The notes below the pieces were generated by a model. That model had not been told where the DNA came from and did no database searches. It saw only the letters and a program-made list of their open reading frames with translations. The position numbers and the translations under genes are program-made. Below, piece after piece: positions 28,318-37,081 of a stretch of DNA of 64,000 nt. The DNA lies in the NCBI GenBank assembly GCA_016713625.1, contig JADJOT010000010.1:1-64000 (forward strand), in the 5' to 3' direction. Every line of letters begins with the position of its first letter. Positions within the stretch are counted from its first letter, which is position 1. This DNA is from Candidatus Accumulibacter affinis (lineage in GTDB: Bacteria; Pseudomonadota; Gammaproteobacteria; Burkholderiales; Rhodocyclaceae).

Positions 28318-28646
28318 ACAAGAAAGTTGGCGCGGCGGTTTCTCATCACGAGCGTGAGGTGGCCGAGCTTCGTGAAGACCGCGAGCTGGCGGTTGAATAC
28401 CTGAAGGCGGCAATGGAATCCCTGGATGATCCGGACAATCGTGCTGCGGGTCTTCTAGCGCTGCGAACTGTGGCAGAAGCCTACGGTGGATTGGGGGCGG
28501 TCGCCGCCGAAGCCGGCATCAGCCGGGAATCGCTTTATCGCACCTTGTCGCCCAAGGGTAATCCAACATTGAAAACTCTCCTGGCGGTGTTAAAGGCCGT
28601 AGGGATGAGGCTTTCCGTTGAACCAGGGCATCACGCTGCTGCCTGA
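28314..28646 (+). CDS. Antitoxin with XRE-like HTH (HigA-type partner)
   Basis: 110 residues, ATG 28314 with GGAGGC five bases before. After an acidic helical start (DRELAVEYLKAAMESLDDPDNRAAGLLALRTVAEAYGG) comes a helix-turn-helix, LGAVAAEAGISRESLYRTLSPKGNPTLKTLLAVLKAVGMRLSV. This is the DNA-binding antitoxin usually paired with Gp49-like toxins. It presumably binds the palindrome at 27969-27984 and represses its own operon. Confidence 0.92.
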   Translation: MNKKVGAAVSHHEREVAELREDRELAVEYLKAAMESLDDPDNRAAGLLALRTVAEAYGGLGAVAAEAGISRESLYRTLSPKGNPTLKTLLAVLKAVGMRLSVEPGHHAAA

Positions 28647-28820
28647 ATATTGCAGTGGAGGCTGCTCCGAATTTTGCTACGCGCAAGCCCTTTGAGCGGC
28701 GTGCTGGGTAGCGCCGTCCTCGTCTCGCTGATCGGCTTTCAGGTTGCGCGACGCATGGAAAGGCGTTAATGTGCCTGCACATACCGCTTGGCTAAAACGA
28801 AAAATACAGGAGCCTACTCA

Positions 28821-30920
28821 ATGAAAACCAAAGTCAATGGCAGGATAACTCTTGCCCTCGCCCTCGTCTTTGCCACTGCTGCCCCCCCCCTTATCGCCGC
28901 CGGCGATACTGACCCCGGCGCGGTAACGGGCAAGCATTTCGACCCCAAGGGCAGCCTGCCGTCGACCTACACGATCGAACTACGCAAAGGCGTCTCGGCG
29001 ACGCTGCCGTTCGAGGACAAGCGCGACTTCGACGAGGCCAAGAAAGGCTTCATCGCCGAGCCGCCGTACAAAAAGATCATGGCCGATGCTGGCCACGTCG
29101 CCTGGGACATGGCCAGCTACCAGTGGCTGTTGCAGGGCAAGGACTTCCAGAGTATCCACCCGTCGCTGCAGCGCCAGGCCGTGTTGAACATGGCCTATGG
29201 GCTCTACGAGGTGTTGCCGGGCAAGATCTACCAGGTGCGCGGCTACGACCTGGCCAACATCAGCTTCATCAAGGGCGATACCGGCTGGATCATCTTCGAC
29301 CCGCTGACAACCAAGGAAACCGCCCGCGCGGCGCTCGAATTCATCAACGAGAAGCTCGGCAAGCGCCCGGTCGTCGGCGTCGTCTACTCACACTCCCACG
29401 TCGACCACTTCGGCGGCGTGCGCGGCGTGGTCGATGAAGCCGACGTGCTCAGCGGCAAGGTCAAGATCATCGCCCCCGAGGGCTTCCTCCGTGAGGCGAT
29501 CTCCGAGAACATCTTCGCGGGCAACGCCATGTCACGCCGCACGCAATACTCGTACGCCGTGCTGTTGCCGCGCGATCCGCACGGCCACGCAGACCAGTCG
29601 ATCGGCAAGAACGTGGCCAATGGCAATGTCGGACTGATCCCGCCCAACCTGATCATCACCAAGGACTTCGAGGAAGTGACGCTGGACGGCGTCAAGATGG
29701 TGTTCCAGAACACGCCCGACACCGAAGCGCCGGTTGAGATGAACACCTGGTTCCCGCAGTTCAAGGCCTTCTGGGCGGCGGAAAACATCACCGGCACCAT
29801 CCACAACGTCTACACGCCGCGCGGTGCGCCGGTGCGCAACGCACTGAACTGGTCGAAGCAGATCAACGCCGCACTGTACAAATTTGGTCAGGAAGCCGAG
29901 GTGATGTTCGCCTCGCATAGCTGGCCGCGCTGGGGCAACGCGCGTATCCAGGAAGTGATGCGGGTTCAGCGTGACACCTACGCCAACCTGAACAACCAGT
30001 CGCTGCACTACGCCAACCGCGGCGTGACGATCAACGAGATCCAGAACGTGTACAAGCTTCCTGACAGCCTGTGGAAGCAGTGGCCCGCGCACAGCTACCA
30101 CGGCTCGGAGCAGCACAACAGTCGCGGCGTCATCAACCGCTTCCTCGGCTACTGGGACGGCAATCCGTCCACCATCGTTCCGCTCTCCCCGAAGGATTCG
30201 GCGCCGCTGTACGTCGAGATGATGGGCGGCTCCGCCAAGATCATGGCCAAGGGCAAACAACTGATTGCCCAGGGCAAGTACCTCGAGGCCACGGAAATCC
30301 TGAATCGCCTGGTCTTCGCCGAGCCACGCAACCAGCCGGCCAAAGACCTGCTGGCCGATGCCTTCGAGCAGCTCGGTTACCAGAAGGAAAGCCCGACCCT
30401 GCGCAACATCTTCCTGCAAGGAGCTTTCGAACTGCGCAACGGGCTGCCGGGTGGTAACCCGATCAGGACGACCGGCCCCGACGTGATTCGTGCAATGTCC
30501 ACCGAACAATGGCTCGACTTCCTGGGCATCAGCATGGACCCGCGCAAGGCCGATGGCATGCGCTTCACGATCAACCTGGTGACGCCCGACAACGGTGAGA
30601 AGTACCTGATTGAGCTGAGCAACGCGACCCTGACCAACATCAAGGGCGAACAGGCGGCAAAGCCGGATCTGACGATCACGCTGAACCGTACTGATCTCGA
30701 CCAGGTGATGATGGGCGCCAGTTCGTTCGACGACCTGATCAAGGGCGGCAAGGCGAAGTTCGAGGGTGACCGCAAGCCGTTCGACCAGTTGCGTGGACTG
30801 ATGGTCACGTTCGCACCGAACTTCGAGATGCTGCCGGGCACGGCCCCGAAAGCAGCGACGGCAGGCCCGAAGCCTTTCGAAGTGCCCGATCTGTTGCCAC
30901 CGAACTCGGCGGGCGACTGA
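28821..30920 (+). CDS. Exported metallo-beta-lactamase-fold alkylsulfatase (SdsA1-like)
   Basis: 699 residues, ATG 28821 with AGGAG eight bases before. Sec signal peptide ends near LIAAG. The zinc site is SHSHVDHFGG (H191, H193, D195, H196), with NTPDTEAPVEM and HNVYTPRGAPVRNAL downstream. The fold order is catalytic domain, all-helical dimerisation domain (about residues 390-520) and SCP2-like C-terminal domain (NLVTPDNGEKYLIELSNATLTNI). This matches SdsA1/BDS1 enzymes, which cleave primary alkyl sulfates such as SDS to alcohol plus sulfate. A run of nine C residues at 28882-28890 lies in the signal-peptide codons. It opens a group that also holds a SulP permease and a sulfatase. Confidence 0.93.
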   Translation: MKTKVNGRITLALALVFATAAPPLIAAGDTDPGAVTGKHFDPKGSLPSTYTIELRKGVSATLPFEDKRDFDEAKKGFIAEPPYKKIMADAGHVAWDMASYQWLLQGKDFQSIHPSLQRQAVLNMAYGLYEVLPGKIYQVRGYDLANISFIKGDTGWIIFDPLTTKETARAALEFINEKLGKRPVVGVVYSHSHVDHFGGVRGVVDEADVLSGKVKIIAPEGFLREAISENIFAGNAMSRRTQYSYAVLLPRDPHGHADQSIGKNVANGNVGLIPPNLIITKDFEEVTLDGVKMVFQNTPDTEAPVEMNTWFPQFKAFWAAENITGTIHNVYTPRGAPVRNALNWSKQINAALYKFGQEAEVMFASHSWPRWGNARIQEVMRVQRDTYANLNNQSLHYANRGVTINEIQNVYKLPDSLWKQWPAHSYHGSEQHNSRGVINRFLGYWDGNPSTIVPLSPKDSAPLYVEMMGGSAKIMAKGKQLIAQGKYLEATEILNRLVFAEPRNQPAKDLLADAFEQLGYQKESPTLRNIFLQGAFELRNGLPGGNPIRTTGPDVIRAMSTEQWLDFLGISMDPRKADGMRFTINLVTPDNGEKYLIELSNATLTNIKGEQAAKPDLTITLNRTDLDQVMMGASSFDDLIKGGKAKFEGDRKPFDQLRGLMVTFAPNFEMLPGTAPKAATAGPKPFEVPDLLPPNSAGD

Positions 30921-30964
30921 CGGTACCAAGCTGGTATTCGATCAATAGCTGACTGGAGCAAACA

Positions 30965-31537
30965 ATGAACAAACGTAAATTTATCGGCGCCGGCGTTTCG
31001 CTGGCGGCACTCACCGTCTTCGCGGGCTGCACCACTACCGGCGGGAGCGCTGGCGATCCCGCCGCACGCCGTGAGGCCATCGACGCTGCGGTCGACAGCG
31101 CGCTGTCGCGTCTTTACCGGGAAGCCCGGGGATCGCAGGAGATTGTCACCTCGGCACGCGGCGTACTGGTCTTCCCATCGGTGGTTTCTGCCGGCTTCAT
31201 CGTCGGTGGATCGCATGGCCAGGGCGCATTGCGTAAGGCAGGGAAGACGACCAATTACTTCCGCATGACCGAGGCTTCGGTCGGGCTGCTGGCGGGAGCG
31301 CAGTCACAGGCAGTCTTCATCCTGTTCATGACGCAGGATGCACTGACCCGCTTCGAGGCAAGCCGGGGTTGGACAGCAGGTGTCGACGGCTCTGTCGCAT
31401 TGCTGGCGGTGGGTGCCAACGCGCAGGTGACGACCCAGACCGCACAGCAACCGATCGTTGGCTTCGTGCTGACGAATGGTGGTCTGATGGCCAACGTGAG
31501 CCTGAATGGCAACCGGGTGACGGCGCTGGACCTCTGA
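30965..31537 (+). CDS. SYLF (YSC84)-domain lipoprotein
   Basis: 190 residues. Lipobox TVFAGC (Cys near residue 20), then the SYLF lipid-binding domain: ALSRLYREARGSQEIVTSARGVLVFPSVVSAGFIVGGSHGQGAL..., with the typical second half GWTAGVDGSVALLAVGANAQV and VGFVLTNGGLMANVSLNGN. Bacterial members are outer-membrane or periplasmic lipid-binding proteins without a settled role. The short leader TGGAGCAAACA gives a ribosome-binding site. It is co-directional with the alkylsulfatase (44-nt gap), so one transcript is likely. Confidence 0.9.
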   Translation: MNKRKFIGAGVSLAALTVFAGCTTTGGSAGDPAARREAIDAAVDSALSRLYREARGSQEIVTSARGVLVFPSVVSAGFIVGGSHGQGALRKAGKTTNYFRMTEASVGLLAGAQSQAVFILFMTQDALTRFEASRGWTAGVDGSVALLAVGANAQVTTQTAQQPIVGFVLTNGGLMANVSLNGNRVTALDL

Positions 31538-31733
31538 TCGGAGCGTCGCGCCGGAAGCATGACGTGCTGCCCTGCATGACTGGCAATTTGCTTCCGACAA
31601 CAGGGGAAAGCCAGGGATGAGCGTTGCTCACCCCTGGCTGCCGATCGCCACTGTGCCTGACCCTGTCAGGCGCCCCCGCCAGGATGTAGCGGCCGTGAAC
31701 GATCACCGGCATTACCCGGAAGGAGCTCAATCA

Positions 31734-33263
31734 ATGCACTCGATCCTGCGTGGCGTCGCCGCGCTATTTGTGGCAACGCTCCTGCTGTTCACGGCGCAGG
31801 TGCGTGCCGCCGACCCGCCCAAATTCAACGTCGAGCAACTCGACCAGATGCTCGCGCCGATCGCGCTCTTTCCCGATGCGCTCCTCTCGCAGGTGCTGAT
31901 GGCGACCACCTATCCGTCGGATGTTTCGCAGGCTGCCGAGTGGGCGTTCGCCAACCGCAGCCTGAAGGGTGATGAGGCGGTCAAGGCGGTGCAGGACAAG
32001 CCGTGGGATCCCAGCGTGCAGTCGCTGGTCGCCTTCCCGCAGGTGCTTGCCATGCTCGGTGAAAAGCCCGAATGGGTTCAGGACCTCGGCGACGCTTTCC
32101 TGGCGCAACCGAGCGATGTCATGGATTCTGTGCAGTTCCTGCGCTCCAAGGCCAGGGACACCGGCAACTTGAGTTCCAACGAACAACAGATCGTCAATAG
32201 CGAAGCCGCAGCTCCCGCGCCGCAAACACTCGTCGTCACTGCACGGCCCCCGCCGGCCCAGATCATCACCATCGCGCCGGCCAATCCGCAGGTAGTCTTC
32301 GTGCCCATCTACAATCCGGTCCATGTCTTCGGCCCGTGGTGGCACCCGCTGTTTCCGCCGTTCTTCTTCCCGCCGCCAGTGCGCTGGGGATTCGGCTGGA
32401 ACCCGGTCAGCACCGCCATCTGGTGGGGCGTCGGCATCGGCGTGACGAACGCGCTGTGGGGTGGCGTCGATTGGCGGCGGCGGAACGTCAATATCAACGT
32501 CAATCAGTGGAACAACATCAACGTCAACAACCGCATCAACTCCAATAACCGGAACGTGAACTGGGACCATAACCCCGGCAACCGCCGCGGAGTTCCTTAT
32601 CGCGACGCCAATACGCGCGATCGCATGCAGCAGAACAGGCTCGGCGATCGTGGCGGTCGCCAGGAATATCGCGGCCGCGAGGATCAACGGGCGCAGGCAA
32701 GGGCTGCGCTGTCCGACCGCGTCGGCGCCGAGAATCTGGACCGCGAAGCGCTACGCAACATCGACCGCAACCAGATTCCGCAGCGGACACCGGCAGGCGA
32801 CAGAACATCGGCGGGCGACCGTGCAGCCGCCATCGACCGCAGTCAGGCGCGCGACCGTGTCGGCAACCTCGACCGCAGCCAGGTTCAGGACCGGGCCAGC
32901 AACATCGATCGGAGTCAGGTCCGCGACCGCGCCAGTACTATCGACCGCAGCCAGGCACAGGAGCGTGCCAGCAACATCGACCGTAGCCGTGTTCAGGATC
33001 GGGCCGCCAACATCGACCGTAGCCAGGTACAGAACCGCGCGGTCAACGTCGACCGCAGACAGGCGCAGAACCGCAACGCAAGCGCTGCTCGAACCAATCG
33101 CGACAATGCGCTGCGCGGCGCCAACGACGGCAGGCAGACGCGACAACAGATCGACCGTGGCCGCGCAAGTCAGGCCGCCCAGCGGCACAATGCGACGCCG
33201 CAGCGGCAATCCAGGGTTGCGCGCCCGGCAGGCGGTGCAGTCGCCCAGCGGCGCAATCAATAA
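31734..33263 (+). CDS. DUF3300 exported protein with Asp/Arg-rich repeat tail
   Basis: 509 residues; ATG 31734 has AAGGAG nine bases upstream. The signal peptide ends AQVRA-A. The DUF3300 core follows (VEQLDQMLAPIALFPDALLSQVLMATTYPSDVSQAAEW; IVFVPIYNPVHVFGPWWHPLFPPFFF). After that is an Asn-rich stretch and seven 12-residue repeats of the form DRSQVQDRASNI (residues about 368-450), then an Arg/Gln-rich end. The function of DUF3300 is not known, and it is commonly beside DUF2950, as here. The tail is highly charged and probably disordered. Confidence 0.9.
   Translation: MHSILRGVAALFVATLLLFTAQVRAADPPKFNVEQLDQMLAPIALFPDALLSQVLMATTYPSDVSQAAEWAFANRSLKGDEAVKAVQDKPWDPSVQSLVAFPQVLAMLGEKPEWVQDLGDAFLAQPSDVMDSVQFLRSKARDTGNLSSNEQQIVNSEAAAPAPQTLVVTARPPPAQIITIAPANPQVVFVPIYNPVHVFGPWWHPLFPPFFFPPPVRWGFGWNPVSTAIWWGVGIGVTNALWGGVDWRRRNVNINVNQWNNINVNNRINSNNRNVNWDHNPGNRRGVPYRDANTRDRMQQNRLGDRGGRQEYRGREDQRAQARAALSDRVGAENLDREALRNIDRNQIPQRTPAGDRTSAGDRAAAIDRSQARDRVGNLDRSQVQDRASNIDRSQVRDRASTIDRSQAQERASNIDRSRVQDRAANIDRSQVQNRAVNVDRRQAQNRNASAARTNRDNALRGANDGRQTRQQIDRGRASQAAQRHNATPQRQSRVARPAGGAVAQRRNQ
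32835..33074 (+). repeat. 36-bp tandem repeats coding for DRSQxxxRxxxI
   Basis: Unit starts at 32835, 32871, 32907, 32943, 32979, 33015 and 33051 (partial). Copies differ by several bases but keep the 36-bp period, so this is in-frame coding repetition in the DUF3300 protein. Confidence 0.85.
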
Positions 33264-33277
33264 CGAAGGGGCCGACC

Positions 33278-34189
33278 ATGAAAGGTCCAATGATGAGCAA
33301 TCGATGGTTGCGGACTACAGCGGCGCTGATCTGCGCACTGGCAATGTCAGTCTCCTGTGCTGTCGCCGCCACGCAAAAGATTTTCGCCTCGCCGGAGATT
33401 GCGGCGGAAGCACTGGTCGATAGTCTCGCGCGCAATGACGAGGCCGAGATGCGGGCGATTCTCGGCCTCAACTACGAGCGCATGATCTCGCTGGATGACC
33501 TGGCCAGCGAGGATCGCCTGGCTTTTCTCGCCGCCTGGGCAAAAGGGCACCACATCCTGCGCGACAGCGACACGCTGGCGCGCCTCGAAGTAAGCAGCGG
33601 CTGGACATTGCCGATACCGCTGGTGCGCAGCGGCAGCGGCTGGATTTTCGATACGCGGGCGGGAAAGGAAGAAATGCGTACCCGCCGTATCGGACGCAAT
33701 GAACTGGCGGCGATACAAACCATGTACGCCTACGTGGATGCACAACGGGAGTACGCCGCGCAGGACCGCAACGGCGACGGGGTCCGCGAATTCGCGCAAA
33801 AGATACGGAGTTCACCAGGCAAGCAGGACGGCCTCTCCTGGCCAACCGCCGCCGACGAGCCGGAGAGTCCGGCGGGTCCCCTGCTCGAAACGAAAGACCT
33901 GAAGGATGGTTACCACGGCTACCGCTTCAGGATTCTCAAGGCCCAGGGGAAGGCGGCACAGGGCGGTGCCCGCAATTATGTCAATGGTCGACGCATGACT
34001 GAAGGTTTCGCGCTGGTCGGCTGGCCGGCCCGCTACGGGGAGACCGGCTTGATGAGCTTCGTCGTCAATCAGGACGGCATCGTCTACCAGCAGGATCTGG
34101 GTCCCAGGTCTGCCGCCATCGCTGGCGCAATGACGCGATTTGACCCCGACGCTGCGTGGACGGCCCTGCCTGCGCTGCCTGCGCCGTGA
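33278..34189 (+). CDS. DUF2950 exported protein
   Basis: 303 residues with signal peptide (WLRTTAALICALAMSVSCAVAA). Family features are KIFASPEIAAEALVDSLARND, TRAGKEEMRTRRIGRNELAAIQTMYAYVDAQREYA, GPLLETKDLKDGYHGYRFRIL and GFALVGWPARYGETGLMSFVVNQDG. DUF2950 has no known activity. It follows DUF3300 by 14 nt with GAAGGGG before its ATG, and the pair is conserved as a neighbourhood in many Gram-negatives. This suggests that the two work together in the envelope. Confidence 0.9.
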   Translation: MKGPMMSNRWLRTTAALICALAMSVSCAVAATQKIFASPEIAAEALVDSLARNDEAEMRAILGLNYERMISLDDLASEDRLAFLAAWAKGHHILRDSDTLARLEVSSGWTLPIPLVRSGSGWIFDTRAGKEEMRTRRIGRNELAAIQTMYAYVDAQREYAAQDRNGDGVREFAQKIRSSPGKQDGLSWPTAADEPESPAGPLLETKDLKDGYHGYRFRILKAQGKAAQGGARNYVNGRRMTEGFALVGWPARYGETGLMSFVVNQDGIVYQQDLGPRSAAIAGAMTRFDPDAAWTALPALPAP

Positions 34190-34273
34190 TCGACCGATGC
34201 CCGCGCCTGCATCACTGCGCCAAAAGTCACCTCCGGCACCGGCATTTTCAGGACGAGAAAGGAAGCTTGAGCG

Positions 34274-34780
34274 ATGGAAGAGAAAGTATCGAAGACGAAG
34301 ATTTTTCTGGCTCGATTGGTAATCGTGCTGATGGTCGGGTTCGTCGTTCTGGGGATCGCCATGTACGGTCTCTCGGTGCCGGTTTTTGAGCGCATCTGGC
34401 AAAACCTGCTCGAGCGTCCTAGTGGGCCGATGACCTTTCGTTTCGTTCTGCAACCGATCATGGCGACCATTGCGGCGCTGCTCGACGGCGTCAAGGACGC
34501 CCGCACCGGGCGCGATCCCTACTTCTGGACCGTTCTGACCAATCCAGCGAAGCGCGGCACTCGCCTGCACGAGGGACTGATCGCCACCGCGCGGGTCATC
34601 CTCCTTGGCCTGTGCATGGATCTGATCTACCAATTCATCGTCTTCGACACCTTCCATCCCGCCGAAGCGGTGATCGTCGCCGGCTTGCTCGCCTTTATGC
34701 CGTACCTGCTGCTGCGGGGCCCGATTTCGCGTGTCGCCCGCTGGTGGCTTGCTCGTCGATCGGCCAACGAAATCCGCTGA
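34274..34780 (+). CDS. Inner-membrane protein, function unknown
   Basis: 168 residues with four hydrophobic segments: LARLVIVLMVGFVVLGIAMYGL, FRFVLQPIMATIAALLDGV, VILLGLCMDLIYQFIVF and AVIVAGLLAFMPYLLLRG. The segments are separated by a cytoplasmic loop KDARTGRDPYFWTVL. No recognised family, though this composition recurs in short hypothetical proteins beside SulP genes. It stands 23 nt before the SulP permease in the same direction, so they are likely co-transcribed. Confidence 0.75.
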   Translation: MEEKVSKTKIFLARLVIVLMVGFVVLGIAMYGLSVPVFERIWQNLLERPSGPMTFRFVLQPIMATIAALLDGVKDARTGRDPYFWTVLTNPAKRGTRLHEGLIATARVILLGLCMDLIYQFIVFDTFHPAEAVIVAGLLAFMPYLLLRGPISRVARWWLARRSANEIR

Positions 34781-34802
34781 TGGCGTTCGCATTCAAGGAT
34801 CA

Positions 34803-36548
34803 ATGACCATGGCCACCCGCAATGAACAGGTTCATGCCGCAGTGCAGCGAATGAAGCCGAAGCGACGATTTCTCGCGTCCGACTTGATTGCTGCGCTGAC
34901 CTTTGCCGTGGTCAATGTACCGCAGGCGATGGCACACGCACTGCTGGCAACGGTCAACCCCTTGCTCGGCATTTACACCTTGATGATCGCGGTGCCCATT
35001 GGCACCATCTTCAGCAGTTCGGTCTTCATGAATGTGTCGACGACCGGAGCGCTGGCCGTGGCCGCCGGGGTAGTTCTGGTAGATTTCCCCGACGATCAGA
35101 AACTGCCGGCGCTGGTCGTGCTGGTGCTTTTGGTAGGTGTTATCCAGTTGCTGGCGGGCCTGTTCCGGCTGGGGTTTCTGATCCGCTTCGTTTCCAACGC
35201 GGTGATGACCGGCTTTCTCAATGGCGTGGCCGTACTGATCATCCTCGGCCAGTTAAGCGACCTGACGGGCTTCCAGAGCAGTTTCTCGAACCGGGTCGCG
35301 CAGGCGCTCGACCTTCTGTTGCGCATCGGCCAGATCAGTGTACCGGACAGCATCATCGGCGGTGTGACGCTCGTGCTGATCGTGGCGCTGCTGTTCCTGA
35401 AGCGATTGCAGCGCTACGCCTTCATCATCGCGATTGCCGCGGCGACCATCCTGCTGGTCGTGCTCAACCTCCCGTTCATGCCGACGGCCACCTACTTCGG
35501 CAACGTCCCAATGGTCGGTGACATCGCCGCGATTACGCGATCCCTTCCCGAACTGATGATGCCTCAGCCCGCGCTGGTCATGTCGCTCTTGCTGCCGGCC
35601 TTCTCGGTAGCCGTCATCGGCCTGGTGCAAGGCGCCGGGGTCAGTCAGGGAACGCCCAACCCCGACGGTCAGTACCCCAACGTGTCGCGCGACTTCCTCG
35701 GCCAGGGTGCGGCCAACATGGCCACCAGCATTGTCGGCGGCATTCCTGCCGGCGGGTCGGTCTCCGGCACAGTGCTGATGATGAGCGCGGGGGCCCGCTC
35801 CCGCTGGGGCAATATCTTCGTCGGCTTGTTCGTGGCGCTGATCGTGTTGCTCGCCGGGCCGCTGGTGGAACGGGTGCCGATGCCCGCGCTGGCCGCATTG
35901 CTGATCGTCGCCGGTTTCCAGGGCCTGCGCATTGAACAGGCGGTGATGGCCTGGCAGACCGGCCGCATCTCCAGGCTGGTGATGCTCGCGACTTTCCTCG
36001 CCACCTTGACCGTCCCGCTGCAGTTTGCGGTGCTGTTCGGTGTGGTTCTGAGCATCCTGCTCAACACCATTCGCCAGTCGAACAAGGTAGTCGTCACCCA
36101 GTGGGTACTGCAAGCGCAAGGCTTTCCCGTGGAACAGCCGCCGCCCGAGCGCCTGCCCAGCCACCAGCTCACCCTGTTGCACGTTTACGGCAGCCTGTTC
36201 TTCGCCGCAGCCAAGAACATTGAAGAGATGCTGCCGGAAGTCGGTGATTCCATTCGCGCCGTGGTCGCCATCAACCTGCGCGGCATAAGCGAGATCGGCA
36301 GCACCTACATGACCGTGTTGCAGCGCTATGCCCAGGCGCTGCAGGCTAGGCAAGGCAAACTGATGCTGGTTGGCGTGGATCCGCTCGTTCGCGACCAGTT
36401 GGCCAAGACCGGGGTACTCAAGCTGATTGGCGACGAGAACGTCTTCGTGGCCACACCACAGATCGGCGAAGCGCTCAACCGGGCGGTGGCGGCGGCCAGC
36501 GCCTGGATCGAACAGGAACCCATTGTTAAAGCGCCGGGCACGACTTAG
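34803..36548 (+). CDS. SulP-family anion permease with STAS domain
   Basis: 581 residues (ATG 34803; ATG 34809 also possible). The membrane part has about ten to twelve helices, with FAVVNVPQAMAHALLATVNPLLGIYT and the transmembrane signature GGIPAGGSVSGTVLMMSAGARSRWGNIFVG. The C-terminal ~110 residues are a STAS domain (LTLLHVYGSLFFAAAKNIEEML; VVAINLRGISEIGSTYMTVLQRYA). SulP proteins carry sulfate, bicarbonate or other anions. Near sulfatases a sulfate role is attractive, but the substrate cannot be read from the sequence. Confidence 0.92.
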   Translation: MTMATRNEQVHAAVQRMKPKRRFLASDLIAALTFAVVNVPQAMAHALLATVNPLLGIYTLMIAVPIGTIFSSSVFMNVSTTGALAVAAGVVLVDFPDDQKLPALVVLVLLVGVIQLLAGLFRLGFLIRFVSNAVMTGFLNGVAVLIILGQLSDLTGFQSSFSNRVAQALDLLLRIGQISVPDSIIGGVTLVLIVALLFLKRLQRYAFIIAIAAATILLVVLNLPFMPTATYFGNVPMVGDIAAITRSLPELMMPQPALVMSLLLPAFSVAVIGLVQGAGVSQGTPNPDGQYPNVSRDFLGQGAANMATSIVGGIPAGGSVSGTVLMMSAGARSRWGNIFVGLFVALIVLLAGPLVERVPMPALAALLIVAGFQGLRIEQAVMAWQTGRISRLVMLATFLATLTVPLQFAVLFGVVLSILLNTIRQSNKVVVTQWVLQAQGFPVEQPPPERLPSHQLTLLHVYGSLFFAAAKNIEEMLPEVGDSIRAVVAINLRGISEIGSTYMTVLQRYAQALQARQGKLMLVGVDPLVRDQLAKTGVLKLIGDENVFVATPQIGEALNRAVAAASAWIEQEPIVKAPGTT

Positions 36549-36637
36549 TATGCAAGATCGCAAACTCACCACAGCACCCCAGCCGTGTTCCCGGCTAACT
36601 GCTGGTGGCTCAATATTCACGAAGAGGTTTTCCAGCG

Positions 36638-37081
36638 ATGAGTGATGCTCAGGCCAGCGGCCAAGCCGAACGCTTCGAAGTTCGGGTGAGCGCCGATAGC
36701 CATTTCGCCTGGTTGCGCACGCGGCTCGCCATCGAAAGCACGATGATGGCCTACATGCGTACGTCCGTCTCGCTGATCGGTTTCGGCTTCGCAATCGTCC
36801 AGTTTCTACAGAATGTCGACGATCTGCCAGGGGCCAGTGCCCCCCGCTTCCCGTACGCTGCGTGGTACCTGGGTCTGGCGCTGATCTTTTGCGGCATCCT
36901 GGCGTCGGTCATCTCGGTTCTCGAGTACCGGCGGATGCTCAGCTACTTATGGAGCGCGAACTACGCAGCCATCGCCGGCATGGCCAGCGAGCGAGAGAAG
37001 ACGCCACTTTACGCGGCTGCGCTCGTCCTCATCCTGATCGGCACCTTTGCCTTTTTCTCGGTGCTGCTGCGCTTTTTGTGA
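36638..37081 (+). CDS. DUF202 (YidH-like) membrane protein
   Basis: 147 residues with three helices. DSHFAWLRTRLAIESTMMAYMRTSVSLIGFGFAIVQF is the DUF202 signature. GAAGAGG lies 12 bases before the ATG. Its TGA shares one base with the next gene's ATG (TGATG), which implies coupled translation with the sulfatase maturase. No established function. Confidence 0.88.
   Translation: MSDAQASGQAERFEVRVSADSHFAWLRTRLAIESTMMAYMRTSVSLIGFGFAIVQFLQNVDDLPGASAPRFPYAAWYLGLALIFCGILASVISVLEYRRMLSYLWSANYAAIAGMASEREKTPLYAAALVLILIGTFAFFSVLLRFL

Noticed and set aside
32835..33074. Possible CRISPR array (36-bp period)
   Set aside because: The units are continuous without unique spacers, diverged from each other, and in frame with the DUF3300 protein.
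36862..37081. N-terminal extension of the sulfatase maturase
   Set aside because: The open frame exists but lies entirely over the DUF202 gene; the TGATG junction marks the real start.
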